The position numbers and the translations under genes are program-made. A DNA stretch of 14,136 bases from Caryophanales bacterium UBA5732 (lineage in GTDB: Bacteria; Bacillota_I; Bacilli_A; Izemoplasmatales; Hujiaoplasmataceae): positions 1-14,136 of the forward strand of contig DIGC01000014.1 of NCBI GenBank assembly GCA_002419445.1, written 5' to 3'. Positions 6,854-14,136 of this stretch are shown one piece after another. A model generated the notes under the pieces. It saw nothing but the letters and a program-made list of their open reading frames with translations. It was not told where the DNA came from and did no database searches. The first letter of the stretch is position 1. Each line of letters opens with the position of its first letter.

Positions 6854-7183
6854 ATGATTATTATTTTACCTACTATTACTAGTGGAGAAAAGTCTTTTAT
6901 ATCAGAAAATTTAGGAAGAGCAAACTTCTTCTATGTTTATGATACCGAAAAAAGTATTGGCGAAGTATATACTAACAAGAATCTTGAACAACCTCATGGT
7001 GTTGGTATAAAAACTGCAGAATTTATATTAAACCATCGAGCGGATGTGTTAATTACCCCTAGAATTGGTGACAAATCATTAGATTTATTAAAAGGGAAAG
7101 TCAAAATATTTAAATCTACCAACAAAATCGTTAAGGAAAATATCAGTAGTTATTTAAACGGTGAACTCGAGGAGTTAATCTAA
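6854..7183 (+). CDS. NifX/NifB-like dinitrogenase cofactor-binding domain protein
   Basis: 109-residue protein made of a single NifX-type domain (dinitrogenase iron-molybdenum cofactor biosynthesis family). Family-typical features are the ISENLGRANFFYVYDTE strand-loop, the HGVGIKTAEFILNHRADVLIT segment, where GxGxxxA and a following 'D-hydrophobic-I' strand are conserved, and the LLKGKVKIFKST segment. The Nif proteins bind FeMo-cofactor precursors, but stand-alone homologues are widespread in bacteria without nitrogenase and are thought to bind Fe-S or metal clusters. No nif genes are visible here, so nitrogen fixation is not implied. AAGGAG lies before the ATG; the stop is directly followed by the TTG start of the first ATPase, so the genes are coupled. 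Confidence 0.85.
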   Translation: MIIILPTITSGEKSFISENLGRANFFYVYDTEKSIGEVYTNKNLEQPHGVGIKTAEFILNHRADVLITPRIGDKSLDLLKGKVKIFKSTNKIVKENISSYLNGELEELI

Positions 7184-8011
7184 TTGAAAATTGCTGTTTT
7201 GAGTGGTAAGGGTGGTACGGGAAAAACTTTGGTATCAGTAAATTTGGCTTATACAATTAATAATTCAGCCTATTTGGACTGCGACGTTGAAGAACCGAAT
7301 GGTGAATTGTTTTTTAAAGGAGACTATCAAGTCGCAAATGTTGAAGTTGATATTCCCTTAATTGATCATGATAAATGCATTTTATGTGGAAAATGCAGTG
7401 ATTTTTGCCGTTTTAATGCTTTAGCTTTAATAATTGACAAAGTTAGAGTATTTCCTCAACTTTGCCATTCATGTGGTGGTTGTAAAATCGTTTGTCCCGT
7501 GGGAGCTATTTCTGAAAAAAAGAAAATAGTCGGTGTAATAAAAGAACTGGACTATCAAGGGCATAAGATTATCACCGGTGAAATGAACATAAAAGAAGAA
7601 TCGGGCGTTAAAATTATTGAGAAGATTATTGAGAAGTCAAAGGAAATTAAGAATCACGTTATTATTGATTGCCCGCCGGGGAATGGTTGTAGCGTAATGG
7701 CGAGTATTAGAGAATCAGATTATTGTGTTTTAGTTGCTGAACCTACTGTATTTGGTCTTCATAATTTGCAAATGGTTTACGAACTATCTAAAGTTTTTAA
7801 TAAAAAAACGGGTATTGTTATCAATAAAGCCAGTGGTAATCAAATCATAAATACTTATGCACTAGATAATAAGATTGAAATTTTAGCAGAAATTCCGTTT
7901 GATAAGAAATTGAGTTATTCTAATTCAATGGGCGAAATCATTACCAAAGATGAAAAATATTTTTCTGTTTTCGAACAATTATCAAAAAAGATAATCGGTG
8001 ATAACATATGA
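7184..8011 (+). CDS. Mrp/MinD-type P-loop ATPase with inserted ferredoxin domain (copy 1)
   Basis: 275-residue SIMIBI-class ATPase of the MinD-superfamily type with an inserted ferredoxin. The deviant Walker A motif is SGKGGTGKT (residues 7-15), the switch-type motifs are DCDVEEPNG and DCPPGNGC, and two 4Fe-4S sites are inserted: C65, C68, C71 and C75, then C94, C97, C100 and C104. These ATPases are assumed to handle Fe-S or metal clusters; the exact client is unknown. The start is a TTG, chosen because it directly follows the upstream stop and has GAGGAG nine bases upstream, with the family's KIAVLSGKGGTGKT immediately after it. It overlaps the second copy by four bases. The pair could act as a heterodimer, since MinD/Mrp ATPases dimerise through the P-loop face; that is inference. 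Confidence 0.93.
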   Translation: MKIAVLSGKGGTGKTLVSVNLAYTINNSAYLDCDVEEPNGELFFKGDYQVANVEVDIPLIDHDKCILCGKCSDFCRFNALALIIDKVRVFPQLCHSCGGCKIVCPVGAISEKKKIVGVIKELDYQGHKIITGEMNIKEESGVKIIEKIIEKSKEIKNHVIIDCPPGNGCSVMASIRESDYCVLVAEPTVFGLHNLQMVYELSKVFNKKTGIVINKASGNQIINTYALDNKIEILAEIPFDKKLSYSNSMGEIITKDEKYFSVFEQLSKKIIGDNI

Positions 8012-8865
8012 GAAAACTATTAATCTTGAGTGGAAAAGGCGGTACTGGAAAAACTACTCTTGCGAGTAATTTTATTAATTTTTCACAAGCTAGAGTTTTT
8101 GCGGATTGTGATGTTGAAGCTCCAAATCTTCATTTGATATCAATGGTAAAAAACGTTAAAAATCGCGAAAACTACTATGGTTTAGATAAATCATTCATTA
8201 ATCAAGACATTTGTATAAATTGCGGATTATGTAAAGACAGTTGTAAATTTAACGCAATATCTTTTGAAAATAATCAATATACAATCGTGAAAAATCTTTG
8301 TGAAGGTTGTGGGGTTTGTAATTATGTTTGCCCTGTGAAAGCTATTGATTTTGTTAAATCTATAGATGGAGAAATTATGCTCTATGAAGAAGATAAAATA
8401 TTTTCAACCGCTAAATTAAATATGGGTAGTGGGAATTCTGGCCTATTAGTCACAAAGGTTAAGCAACAAATTCAAGACTATATCAAACCAAACGATTTCG
8501 TAATTTACGACGGACCTCCAGGGATAGGATGTCCTGTAATAGCATCAATGTCTGGTGTTGATTTAATTCTTCTAGTCGCTGAACCATCGAAATCCGGTAT
8601 TTCCGATTTAAAAAGAATTATCAAAACAGCGAACAGTTTTAAGCTCAAGATAGCTGTTTGTATAAATAAATATGATTTAAATAAAGAATTAACAAAAGAA
8701 ATAATTGATTTCGTTCATACAAATAAATATGATTTTGTTGGTAAAATCGGATATCATGATGAAATAATTAAAAGTATTAATGAAGGCCGGTTTTTATCTA
8801 ATAACTCTATGGCCTATAAAGAGGTTAAGAAGGTTTTTGATAATACGATAAAACTAATTCTGTAA
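8008..8865 (+). CDS. Mrp/MinD-type P-loop ATPase with inserted ferredoxin domain (copy 2)
   Basis: 285-residue paralogue of the preceding gene. It has SGKGGTGKTT (residues 8-17), DCDVEAPNLH, two 4Fe-4S sites (C69, C72, C75, C79 and C98, C101, C104, C108) and DGPPGIGCP, followed by a LLVAEPSKSGISDLKR segment that is conserved in copy 1 (LVAEPTVFGLHNLQ). The sequence between the second cluster and the switch II motif is longer than in copy 1. The ATG overlaps the upstream TGA (ATGA), so equal translation of the two copies is expected. No terminator follows the stop; the next gene has its own promoter. Fe-S cluster carrier or scaffold ATPase is the most likely role; the client protein is unknown. 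Confidence 0.93.
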   Translation: MRKLLILSGKGGTGKTTLASNFINFSQARVFADCDVEAPNLHLISMVKNVKNRENYYGLDKSFINQDICINCGLCKDSCKFNAISFENNQYTIVKNLCEGCGVCNYVCPVKAIDFVKSIDGEIMLYEEDKIFSTAKLNMGSGNSGLLVTKVKQQIQDYIKPNDFVIYDGPPGIGCPVIASMSGVDLILLVAEPSKSGISDLKRIIKTANSFKLKIAVCINKYDLNKELTKEIIDFVHTNKYDFVGKIGYHDEIIKSINEGRFLSNNSMAYKEVKKVFDNTIKLIL

Positions 8866-8894
8866 GCATTTTTTTATGAAGAATATTTTTAGTA

Positions 8895-8903
8895 TGGTAT
8901 AAT
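8895..8903 (+). promoter_or_regulatory. Extended -10 promoter for the CxxC membrane protein gene
   Basis: TGGTATAAT gives a perfect -10 (8898-8903) with the TGN extension. The -35 region is poor (TATGAA or TTTATG upstream), as is common for extended -10 promoters. It lies about 28 bases before the ATG at 8931. Confidence 0.72.
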
Positions 8904-8930
8904 TTTCACTGAATATCAGAGGTGATTATT

Positions 8931-9404
8931 ATGTTTTCAACCATTTTGTCAATGCAAAAAGAGAAGAAGTATATAATTCAAGGTGCGATTGTGTTCGTTG
9001 TCTTTTTGGGTCTTTATACTTTGCTTGATCAATTGAATGTCGGTTATTCTGGAATGATTCTTGAATATGGATTATTTCTTGTCATCGGAAATGTGCTTCT
9101 AAATATTATAATGGCTTTCATCAGTGCGTTTATGTGGAATATATCTACAGCTTTGGTGAAACTTACTGGTAAAGAAGGTAAAGGCTCGTTTGTATCCAGC
9201 CTGGCGGTAGTATTTGGCATGTTGACCTATGGTTGCACCTCATGTGTAATTGCGTTTTTTTCTACCATTGGAATTACCTTCGCCGTTGCGGCTTTGCCTT
9301 TAGCTGGATTACCGTATAAGTTGTTTGCACTATTGTTGATTATCATTGGATTTTTCTGGTTAAAATACGAATCAAATCATATAAAATGTAAAGTAAAAGA
9401 TTAA
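8931..9404 (+). CDS. Small membrane protein with intramembrane CTSC motif, unknown function
   Basis: 157 residues with about four membrane segments: roughly 14-32, 40-68, 85-118 and 126-145. I do not recognise the family with certainty. The striking feature is C102-T-S-C105 in the sequence LTYGCTSCVIAFFSTIGI, a CxxC pair inside or at the edge of the third segment, followed by a conserved-looking LPLAGLPYKLF turn. Such a pair could bind a metal ion or act as a thiol redox site, so transport of a metal or of reducing equivalents is possible but unproven. AGAGGTGAT sits before the ATG at 8931; a GTG at 8922 would start inside this ribosome binding site, so 8931 is chosen. The gene follows the Fe-S ATPase operon with its own promoter and ends at a terminator. 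Confidence 0.8.
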   Translation: MFSTILSMQKEKKYIIQGAIVFVVFLGLYTLLDQLNVGYSGMILEYGLFLVIGNVLLNIIMAFISAFMWNISTALVKLTGKEGKGSFVSSLAVVFGMLTYGCTSCVIAFFSTIGITFAVAALPLAGLPYKLFALLLIIIGFFWLKYESNHIKCKVKD

Positions 9405-9426
9405 AACCCAAATTCTTGGGTTTTTT
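9403..9426 (+). terminator. Intrinsic terminator after the CxxC membrane protein gene
   Basis: A perfect 9-bp stem (AAAACCCAA with TTGGGTTTT) with a four-base ATTC loop runs straight into a T-run that continues to about 9430. The stop codon TAA overlaps its left arm. Confidence 0.93.
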
Positions 9427-9435
9427 CTTTTAACA

Positions 9436-9464
9436 TTGAAATAAGCGCTAGATAATGATATTAT
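9436..9464 (+). promoter_or_regulatory. Promoter for the ABC transporter operon
   Basis: TTGAAA (9436-9441, five of six) and TATTAT (9459-9464, five of six) are 17 bases apart, and the -10 is extended by TGA. It lies 35 bases before the TTG start of the ATPase gene. AGCGCT in the spacer is a small palindrome of no clear meaning. Confidence 0.75.
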
Positions 9465-9498
9465 TTATTTATCTTATTAATGAAAGTTGTGATGAACT

Positions 9499-10161
9499 TT
9501 GATTTTAATCGATGTTAACAAATTAAATAAATTTTATAAACAAGGTAAAGACAGAACTCACGTTCTAAAGAATATCTCCTTACAAGTTAATGAAGGAGAT
9601 TTTTTAGGTATAGTAGGTCCTTCGGGATCAGGAAAAACTACATTGTTATATTGCTTAAGTTCGCTGGAAAATATTGATAGCGGTGAAATAGTGATTGAAG
9701 GCGAAAACATTAAGGGTATGGATGATGATAAGATATCTGATTTGCGCAAAAATCACTTTGGTTTTATCTTTCAATTTTATAATTTAATTCCCAATCTTAC
9801 CGCCTATGAAAATATTTTATTAGCTAATGTGATTGCCGATAAAGTTGATGAAGAAAAAATTAATGAACTATTAAAATTAGTTGATATGTACGATTATAAA
9901 AATTATTTTCCAAACGAATTATCCGGCGGGATGCAACAACGTATTGCTATCGCTAGATCTTTGGTAAATAATCCTAAAATAATCTTTGCTGATGAACCGA
10001 CTGGTAATCTTGATCAAAAAAAGGGTAAAGAAATTATGGAACTGCTTAAAAAACTTAATCAAGAAAAAAACATCACAATTATTTTGGTAACTCATAATGA
10101 AGATTATTTAAAATATTGCAGTAAAACTATAACTTTAATTGATGGTGAATTTATTGAGTAA
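9499..10161 (+). CDS. ABC transporter ATPase, LolD/MacB type
   Basis: 220-residue nucleotide-binding subunit with all motifs intact: Walker A GPSGSGKTT (residues 40-48), Q-loop FIFQFYNLIPNLTAYEN, signature LSGGMQQR (141-148), Walker B with D165-E166 in FADEPTGNLD, and the switch histidine H199. The YNLIPNLTAYEN and PTGNLD wording is typical of the MacB/LolD/FtsE branch, which works with FtsX-type permeases in extrusion, lipoprotein handling or peptide resistance. An in-frame TGA at 9493-9495 forces the start to be downstream, and TTG at 9499 is the only candidate before the conserved N-terminus. Its ribosome binding site is weak. The permease gene overlaps the end, so the two subunits are made together. 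Confidence 0.93.
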   Translation: MILIDVNKLNKFYKQGKDRTHVLKNISLQVNEGDFLGIVGPSGSGKTTLLYCLSSLENIDSGEIVIEGENIKGMDDDKISDLRKNHFGFIFQFYNLIPNLTAYENILLANVIADKVDEEKINELLKLVDMYDYKNYFPNELSGGMQQRIAIARSLVNNPKIIFADEPTGNLDQKKGKEIMELLKKLNQEKNITIILVTHNEDYLKYCSKTITLIDGEFIE

Positions 10162-12583
10162 AAATGAGTTTGTTCTTTTATTAGCGAAAAGAAATGTTAA
10201 CGCAAATAAGAAGACAACAGCGGTGATAATGGTCACATTATCACTTGTTTTTGCTATATTTATGATGATGTTAGGAATTAAAGGGATTTATAGAAATATT
10301 TTCACAAAAGAATCGCAGAACATGTATCCTAATATTGACATCGTTATTAGCTATGATGAGTATTCACCTGCCCGTTTTATTAATAAGAGATCCTTGATAG
10401 AAGATTATGAAGATATTGAATATGCTTTAGCTTTTTTCAACCTTCAAGTTGTTTCTAAACAAGATGATGAAATGTTTTATGCTAACATGTTCTCATCATT
10501 AGAACATGAATTCGAAATATTTATGGATATTGATGTAAATATTGATTCCGACCAGACTATAATAACGAAATCATTTGCGGATAAATATGATTTAAATATC
10601 GGGGACTCAGTATTTTTTTATATTTTGTCAGGTGAGTACGAATATGAAGTGATTGATATTATTAATGATAATGGTGCCTTTTATGGAGATTCATTCTTTG
10701 TTGAAAAATCTGCTTTGCTTAATAAAGTATATGATTTAGACTATTTAGATAATTTTGGTAATAAGATTTTCATCAAGACTAATAATATTGAAGATACCTA
10801 TAATTTATTAATTAGTGATTCTACTTATCAGAATTACAATATTAGATTAGTAGTCGATGAAGAAAGAATTGAAGGTCTCATTAATGAATATATTTCAACT
10901 ATTGCCTTAGCGGGAATGATTGTTTTGGTATCATTAGTTATAGTTCTTAATTCTCTATTTCTAATTGTGTTACGAGACATTTACCTAGAAATTGGTGTTT
11001 TTGAAACTTTAGGCGATAATAAAAAACTAGGTTATAAAGTGTGCTATTATCAGTGGGCATTATATGTATTAATTAGTTTTTTAATCGGTGTGATTTTGTC
11101 ACATATCGTTGTAAACATTGGCGGAAACATTTATGGAATAAACGAGTTTATTTTGGTTGACCCATTTATTTTATTAATTAGTCTTTTAATAATATCTTCG
11201 CTGATATTTATTAAGAATACATTTTTGATAAAAAAACATTATCAGAAAAACTCTGTTGAAAAAATTAAAGATAAGCGTTATGTTTTAGCCAAATTTAATT
11301 ATGTTTCATTATTCTTTTCAATTATAATTTTCTTGATTACAATTATTTTTAAACCTTTTTCTTTAAAAGTTGACGCTTTGGTTATCGTTGCTAATTCCTT
11401 TTATATTAGTTTGAATTTATTGATAATTATTTTAAAAGTAATATCAAAAGCATTAAGTAAAAGAAAAAAATCATTTGCTTTGTTTAATACAAAACATATG
11501 ATTGATAACAAAAACATTCATCAGGCCTTAAATGTAATATTCATCGCTTTGATTGTAGTCACGGTAATGTTGACTGTAAGATTTTTTATTTCCGATCAAA
11601 TAGAAGAAGTTAGAGGTGATAATAAATTCGATATCGTCATGACAAATATCTATGACTATGATGACAGCTTAATAAATGAGATATCAGGTTTTAATATTTC
11701 GGATGTCAATCCTGCATTAATTTACCAAAATGTTTTGATTGAAATTAATGAGGAAGATGATGGGTTTTTGATAAAAATGTTTGTCTCGATTGATAATCAT
11801 GATTTCAATAGATATTATGGATATGACGTAACGGTTAGTGAAATATATTCAGATCATGAGTTGCCTTATATTCTTTTGCCTAAATCTTATGAGATTGTTT
11901 ATAATCTTTTACCAGGAGACACAATTAAAATGAATTTATCTCCTGATTTAAGAGATATTAGCTTTGTTATCGGCGGATTTATTAATACTGATTTTGACCA
12001 ATTTGCGTATACTAATTTAGTTGATAAATTAGATGATTATTCTCTAAAATATAATGCAATTATGATTAATTCAGATGATTCTGAGGCAACTATTAATACG
12101 TTAATAGAAGCATATGGTAGTCAGATGTATTATCTTATTGACGGACAGGCTGAAGTAGAAAAACAATTGGATCGTGCCGGTAGTGTTTTAGCTCTTTTTA
12201 CAGTAATAACTATTTTTATTGTTTTAAGTTTTATGTTTGTTGTTTTTAATAACACTTTACTTAAATTTCATTCGTTAAAAAATGATTACTCTAAAATCAA
12301 AGTTTTAGGTATTAGCGACAAGCAAAACAGACATAATCTTTTCAAAGAATTTTTGATTCTTTTTACGGTTCTTGCTTTTGTCGGATTAATTGAGGTACTT
12401 ATATTATCGAAATACTTAAGATACACTTTACTGTTTTTTGATTATTACAAAGAACTGAAAGCAAACATTTATGTAACTGGTATTTCATATCTACTTATTT
12501 TCATTAGTTTGCTCATCAGTTATGTATATTATTACCTAAAGATAAAGAATTTATCATTGAGTGAAGAAATTAGAATTGCTTAG
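10154..12583 (+). CDS. ABC transporter permease with two FtsX domains
   Basis: About 809 residues with ten predicted membrane helices in the order 1 + extracellular domain + 3, then 2 linking helices, then 1 + extracellular domain + 3. The helices lie near residues 23-43, 250-275, 298-320, 333-355, 382-402, 408-432, 458-480, 675-700, 730-755 and 772-797. The two outer domains (about 44-249 and 481-674) are rich in Asp, Tyr and Asn. This is the double-FtsX/MacB-periplasmic-domain layout. Starts at TTG 10139, ATG 10142 and TTG 10154 are all in frame; I prefer 10154 because GGTGA lies five bases before it and the overlap with the ATPase is then only 8 bases. ATG 10142 is the main alternative. 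The substrate is unknown. No clear terminator follows. Confidence 0.88.
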   Translation: MSKNEFVLLLAKRNVNANKKTTAVIMVTLSLVFAIFMMMLGIKGIYRNIFTKESQNMYPNIDIVISYDEYSPARFINKRSLIEDYEDIEYALAFFNLQVVSKQDDEMFYANMFSSLEHEFEIFMDIDVNIDSDQTIITKSFADKYDLNIGDSVFFYILSGEYEYEVIDIINDNGAFYGDSFFVEKSALLNKVYDLDYLDNFGNKIFIKTNNIEDTYNLLISDSTYQNYNIRLVVDEERIEGLINEYISTIALAGMIVLVSLVIVLNSLFLIVLRDIYLEIGVFETLGDNKKLGYKVCYYQWALYVLISFLIGVILSHIVVNIGGNIYGINEFILVDPFILLISLLIISSLIFIKNTFLIKKHYQKNSVEKIKDKRYVLAKFNYVSLFFSIIIFLITIIFKPFSLKVDALVIVANSFYISLNLLIIILKVISKALSKRKKSFALFNTKHMIDNKNIHQALNVIFIALIVVTVMLTVRFFISDQIEEVRGDNKFDIVMTNIYDYDDSLINEISGFNISDVNPALIYQNVLIEINEEDDGFLIKMFVSIDNHDFNRYYGYDVTVSEIYSDHELPYILLPKSYEIVYNLLPGDTIKMNLSPDLRDISFVIGGFINTDFDQFAYTNLVDKLDDYSLKYNAIMINSDDSEATINTLIEAYGSQMYYLIDGQAEVEKQLDRAGSVLALFTVITIFIVLSFMFVVFNNTLLKFHSLKNDYSKIKVLGISDKQNRHNLFKEFLILFTVLAFVGLIEVLILSKYLRYTLLFFDYYKELKANIYVTGISYLLIFISLLISYVYYYLKIKNLSLSEEIRIA

Positions 12584-12658
12584 CAAAACAAAAAGATATC
12601 AGTATATGCCTTTTAATACTTCAAAACAGTGATTTTTAAGGAAAAATTGCAATGTTGT

Positions 12659-12687
12659 TTGTAAAGTTTATTGTTTCGTATTATAAT
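12659..12687 (+). promoter_or_regulatory. Promoter for the lipoprotein gene
   Basis: TTGTAA (-35, four of six) and a perfect TATAAT (-10, 12682-12687) are 17 bases apart. The start of transcription is expected near 12694, which gives a leader of about 64 bases. The rest of the 174-base gap before it shows only a weak A/T inverted repeat near 12629-12650. Confidence 0.75.
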
Positions 12688-12707
12688 ATAACAAAGGATA
12701 ATATTAA

Positions 12708-12727
12708 CTTCAAAATTTTTTTTGAAG
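12708..12727 (+). other. 5'-UTR hairpin of the lipoprotein mRNA
   Basis: CTTCAAAA and TTTTGAAG form a perfect 8-bp stem around a TTTT loop, in the leader between the promoter and the AGGAGG site (12747-12752). It has no T-run after it, so it is not a normal terminator. It may protect the 5' end of the message. Confidence 0.5.
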
Positions 12728-12757
12728 ACATAATTATCAATAATTTAGGAGGAAAGA

Positions 12758-14136
12758 ATGAAAAAATTATTTTTGTTATTTATCATGATGTTTGCGGTAT
12801 TCGGATTTGTTGCTTGTAACAACGATAGTTCTGAAGTCGAGATAAGTTATGATGAACAAATTGCGTTTCCAACCAATTTATCTATCGACGGAAAAACATT
12901 AAATTGGAACGCTGTTACAGATGCAGCAGAATATGATGTTTACGTTGATGGAGAAAAAGTCAAAACTGTTAAAACAACTTCTTACGACTTTTCTAGTCTA
13001 GAAGGATCAAGACTGATATTCACAGTAGTTACTGTTGCTCCAAGAGGAATGCAAGATTCTGAACCTAGCGTTTCAATCGCTTATATGGAAAATAAAACTG
13101 AAGAAGTAGCTGCCATGAAATTAGCTGTTTCTACTAGTGAAATGCCATTAACTGATGAATTCGCTGAAGAACTAGTAAACAAAGGGATGTTAGCTTCTGA
13201 ATTTGAAGCTATGGTAGATGCTCTACAAACTTTTGGTGAAACCACTGATACTATTGAAAATCCTAACGATGCTTACACAGCTATCGACACAATGATGGAT
13301 TCAATGGTTAACATTGAAGCAGTCATTTCTGCGTTGGTTAAAACAATGTTACCTGATTTGCTAGACGAACAAATCGCTAGCCTACAATCAGACATTAATT
13401 ATTATCAAGTAATGATTGATGGTGGATATGATTATTGGGGCGACTATCAAAACATGGTTGATGATTATACAAATCAAGTCGACATGTTGACAGAATTAAA
13501 AACAACTTTAGCTGAATCTGAAGATAATGTCATCAAAACAATTCTATTTGTTTTTGAATATGTTATGAGCATTGAAGAAATTGTTACAGCTGACTTAGTG
13601 ACAAAAATTACCAATTTATCTGAAACTGATGGTATTGAAGATTTAAACGTTGAAGAAGTTGTTCTTATCAAAGATGAAATAGTTAATATTTTAACGGAAA
13701 CTATGCCTCTTCAATCAGAACTTGTACTTGTAATTAACACTCTTAATTCATTAGCTGGTTTATTAGAAAATATCGAAGGTGTTGAATCAGTAGGCACAGT
13801 GGTATACCCTGAAAAAATGGCAGGAACAATGTTATTGTCATTTGACGCATATATCAAATTCGTCGACAACCTTGATTTAGAATTTTTTACAGAACTTAAA
13901 GCTATCGGAACTAGTGATGATTCTGAATATACAATTCAAGCTAAAGTTGCGACATTGGTAATTACCTATTTCGATAATTTCTTAGAAGAAAATGAAACTT
14001 TACTTGATGAAATTGATGCGGTATATACTGATGAAGAAAAAGAACTTATGTATAACGATGCAATCGCAATGATGGAAGACGTTTTAAGCGAACAAGATTT
14101 TTCACCAATTAGCGATTTGTCATTCTTGTCATTTGA
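12758..14136 (+). CDS. Acidic lipoprotein with Fn3-like domain, 3' end outside window
   Basis: The frame from ATG 12758 is open to the right edge (459 complete codons, no stop), so the C-terminus is missing. It starts with a lipoprotein signal peptide: MKKLF, a hydrophobic core and a lipobox FVAC, with C20 as the lipidated cysteine. An N-terminal fibronectin-III-like domain follows at about residues 36-108 (FPTNLSIDGKTLNW, then AEYDVYVDGEKV, then an IFTVVTVAP strand). The remainder is a long, strongly acidic helical region with many Glu, Asp, Met and Leu, without a domain I recognise. AGGAGG five bases before the ATG is excellent. It is probably anchored on the outer face of the membrane, with a binding or adhesive role possible. 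The family is unknown; the ABC exporter lies upstream, but the gene has its own promoter. Confidence 0.88.
   Translation, partial: MKKLFLLFIMMFAVFGFVACNNDSSEVEISYDEQIAFPTNLSIDGKTLNWNAVTDAAEYDVYVDGEKVKTVKTTSYDFSSLEGSRLIFTVVTVAPRGMQDSEPSVSIAYMENKTEEVAAMKLAVSTSEMPLTDEFAEELVNKGMLASEFEAMVDALQTFGETTDTIENPNDAYTAIDTMMDSMVNIEAVISALVKTMLPDLLDEQIASLQSDINYYQVMIDGGYDYWGDYQNMVDDYTNQVDMLTELKTTLAESEDNVIKTILFVFEYVMSIEEIVTADLVTKITNLSETDGIEDLNVEEVVLIKDEIVNILTETMPLQSELVLVINTLNSLAGLLENIEGVESVGTVVYPEKMAGTMLLSFDAYIKFVDNLDLEFFTELKAIGTSDDSEYTIQAKVATLVITYFDNFLEENETLLDEIDAVYTDEEKELMYNDAIAMMEDVLSEQDFSPISDLSFLSF

Noticed and set aside
6854..8865. Nitrogen fixation genes
   Set aside because: The NifX-like protein is a short stand-alone domain, and the ATPases are Mrp/MinD type, not NifH. 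No nitrogenase structural gene is present.
8922..8930. GTG at 8922 as start of the CxxC membrane protein
   Set aside because: This GTG lies inside the AGAGGTGAT ribosome binding site that serves the ATG at 8931.
9492..9518. Eight-residue ORF (ATG AAC TTT ... TGT TAA) overlapping the ABC ATPase start
   Set aside because: It could be a coupling or leader ORF because the real gene starts with a weakly served TTG, but at this length it is expected by chance and has no convincing ribosome binding site.
12629..12650. Inverted repeat ATTTTT-AAGG-AAAAAT as a terminator of the ABC operon
   Set aside because: The stem is almost only A-T pairs with wobbles, and no T-run follows, so termination here is not supported.
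1..14136. CRISPR arrays, tRNA or rRNA genes, insertion sequences, prophage genes
   Set aside because: No spaced direct repeats, cloverleaf-like segments, transposase motifs or terminal inverted repeats were seen on either strand.

Overview
The window is AT-rich (G+C about one third by eye), and every supportable gene lies on the + strand in tight transcription units. Codon use is standard: TGG encodes Trp and TGA is a real stop (for example at 2959-2961 and 8009-8011), so this is not a UGA=Trp mycoplasma. Strong AGGAGG-type ribosome binding sites, sigma-A-type promoters, several TTG starts and the gene set (DegV, arginine deiminase, tryptophanase-type lyase, ferredoxin-containing Mrp ATPases, FtsX-type ABC exporter, lipoprotein) point to a Gram-positive-derived, probably anaerobic or microaerobic bacterium. 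A deep-branching Firmicutes/Mollicutes-like lineage with the standard code (Acholeplasma/Izemoplasma-like) is my guess, not a proof.

Layout. (1) 3-3776: a DegV/FakB-type fatty-acid-binding protein whose reading frame is still open at the left edge, then a DUF1295 (steroid 5-alpha-reductase-like) membrane protein, a class II CPD photolyase, a DUF2177 membrane protein and a Nudix hydrolase. They are spaced or overlapped like one operon and end at a clean intrinsic terminator (3771-3803). The theme looks like light and oxidative damage: DNA repair, nucleotide sanitation and lipid or membrane change. (2) 3817-6521: a promoter, then a tryptophanase-type beta-eliminating lyase and arginine deiminase, an amino-acid catabolic pair. 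(3) 6522-8865: a near-consensus extended -10 promoter and a perfect 14-bp palindrome shaped like a CRP/FNR-family site, then DUF5320, a NifX-like protein and two tandem, 4-bp-overlapping Mrp/MinD-type ATPases, each with an inserted two-cluster ferredoxin domain. This is an iron-sulphur or metal-cofactor handling module of unknown client. (4) 8895-9426: a separately promoted small membrane protein with a Cys-Thr-Ser-Cys pair in a membrane segment, closed by a terminator. (5) 9436-12583: a promoter and a two-gene ABC system, a LolD/MacB-type ATPase plus a 10-TM double-FtsX permease. (6) 12659-14136: a promoter, a 5'-UTR hairpin and a large acidic lipoprotein with a fibronectin-III-like N-terminal domain. 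It is open at the right edge and has no stop in the window.

The most interesting parts are the redox-looking regulatory site in front of the DUF5320-NifX-twin-ATPase module, the neighbouring CxxC membrane protein, and the photolyase/DUF1295/DUF2177/Nudix cassette. There is no CRISPR array, tRNA, rRNA or insertion sequence that I can see. No gene-free stretch exceeds 300 bases; the longest is about 174 bases (12584-12757).
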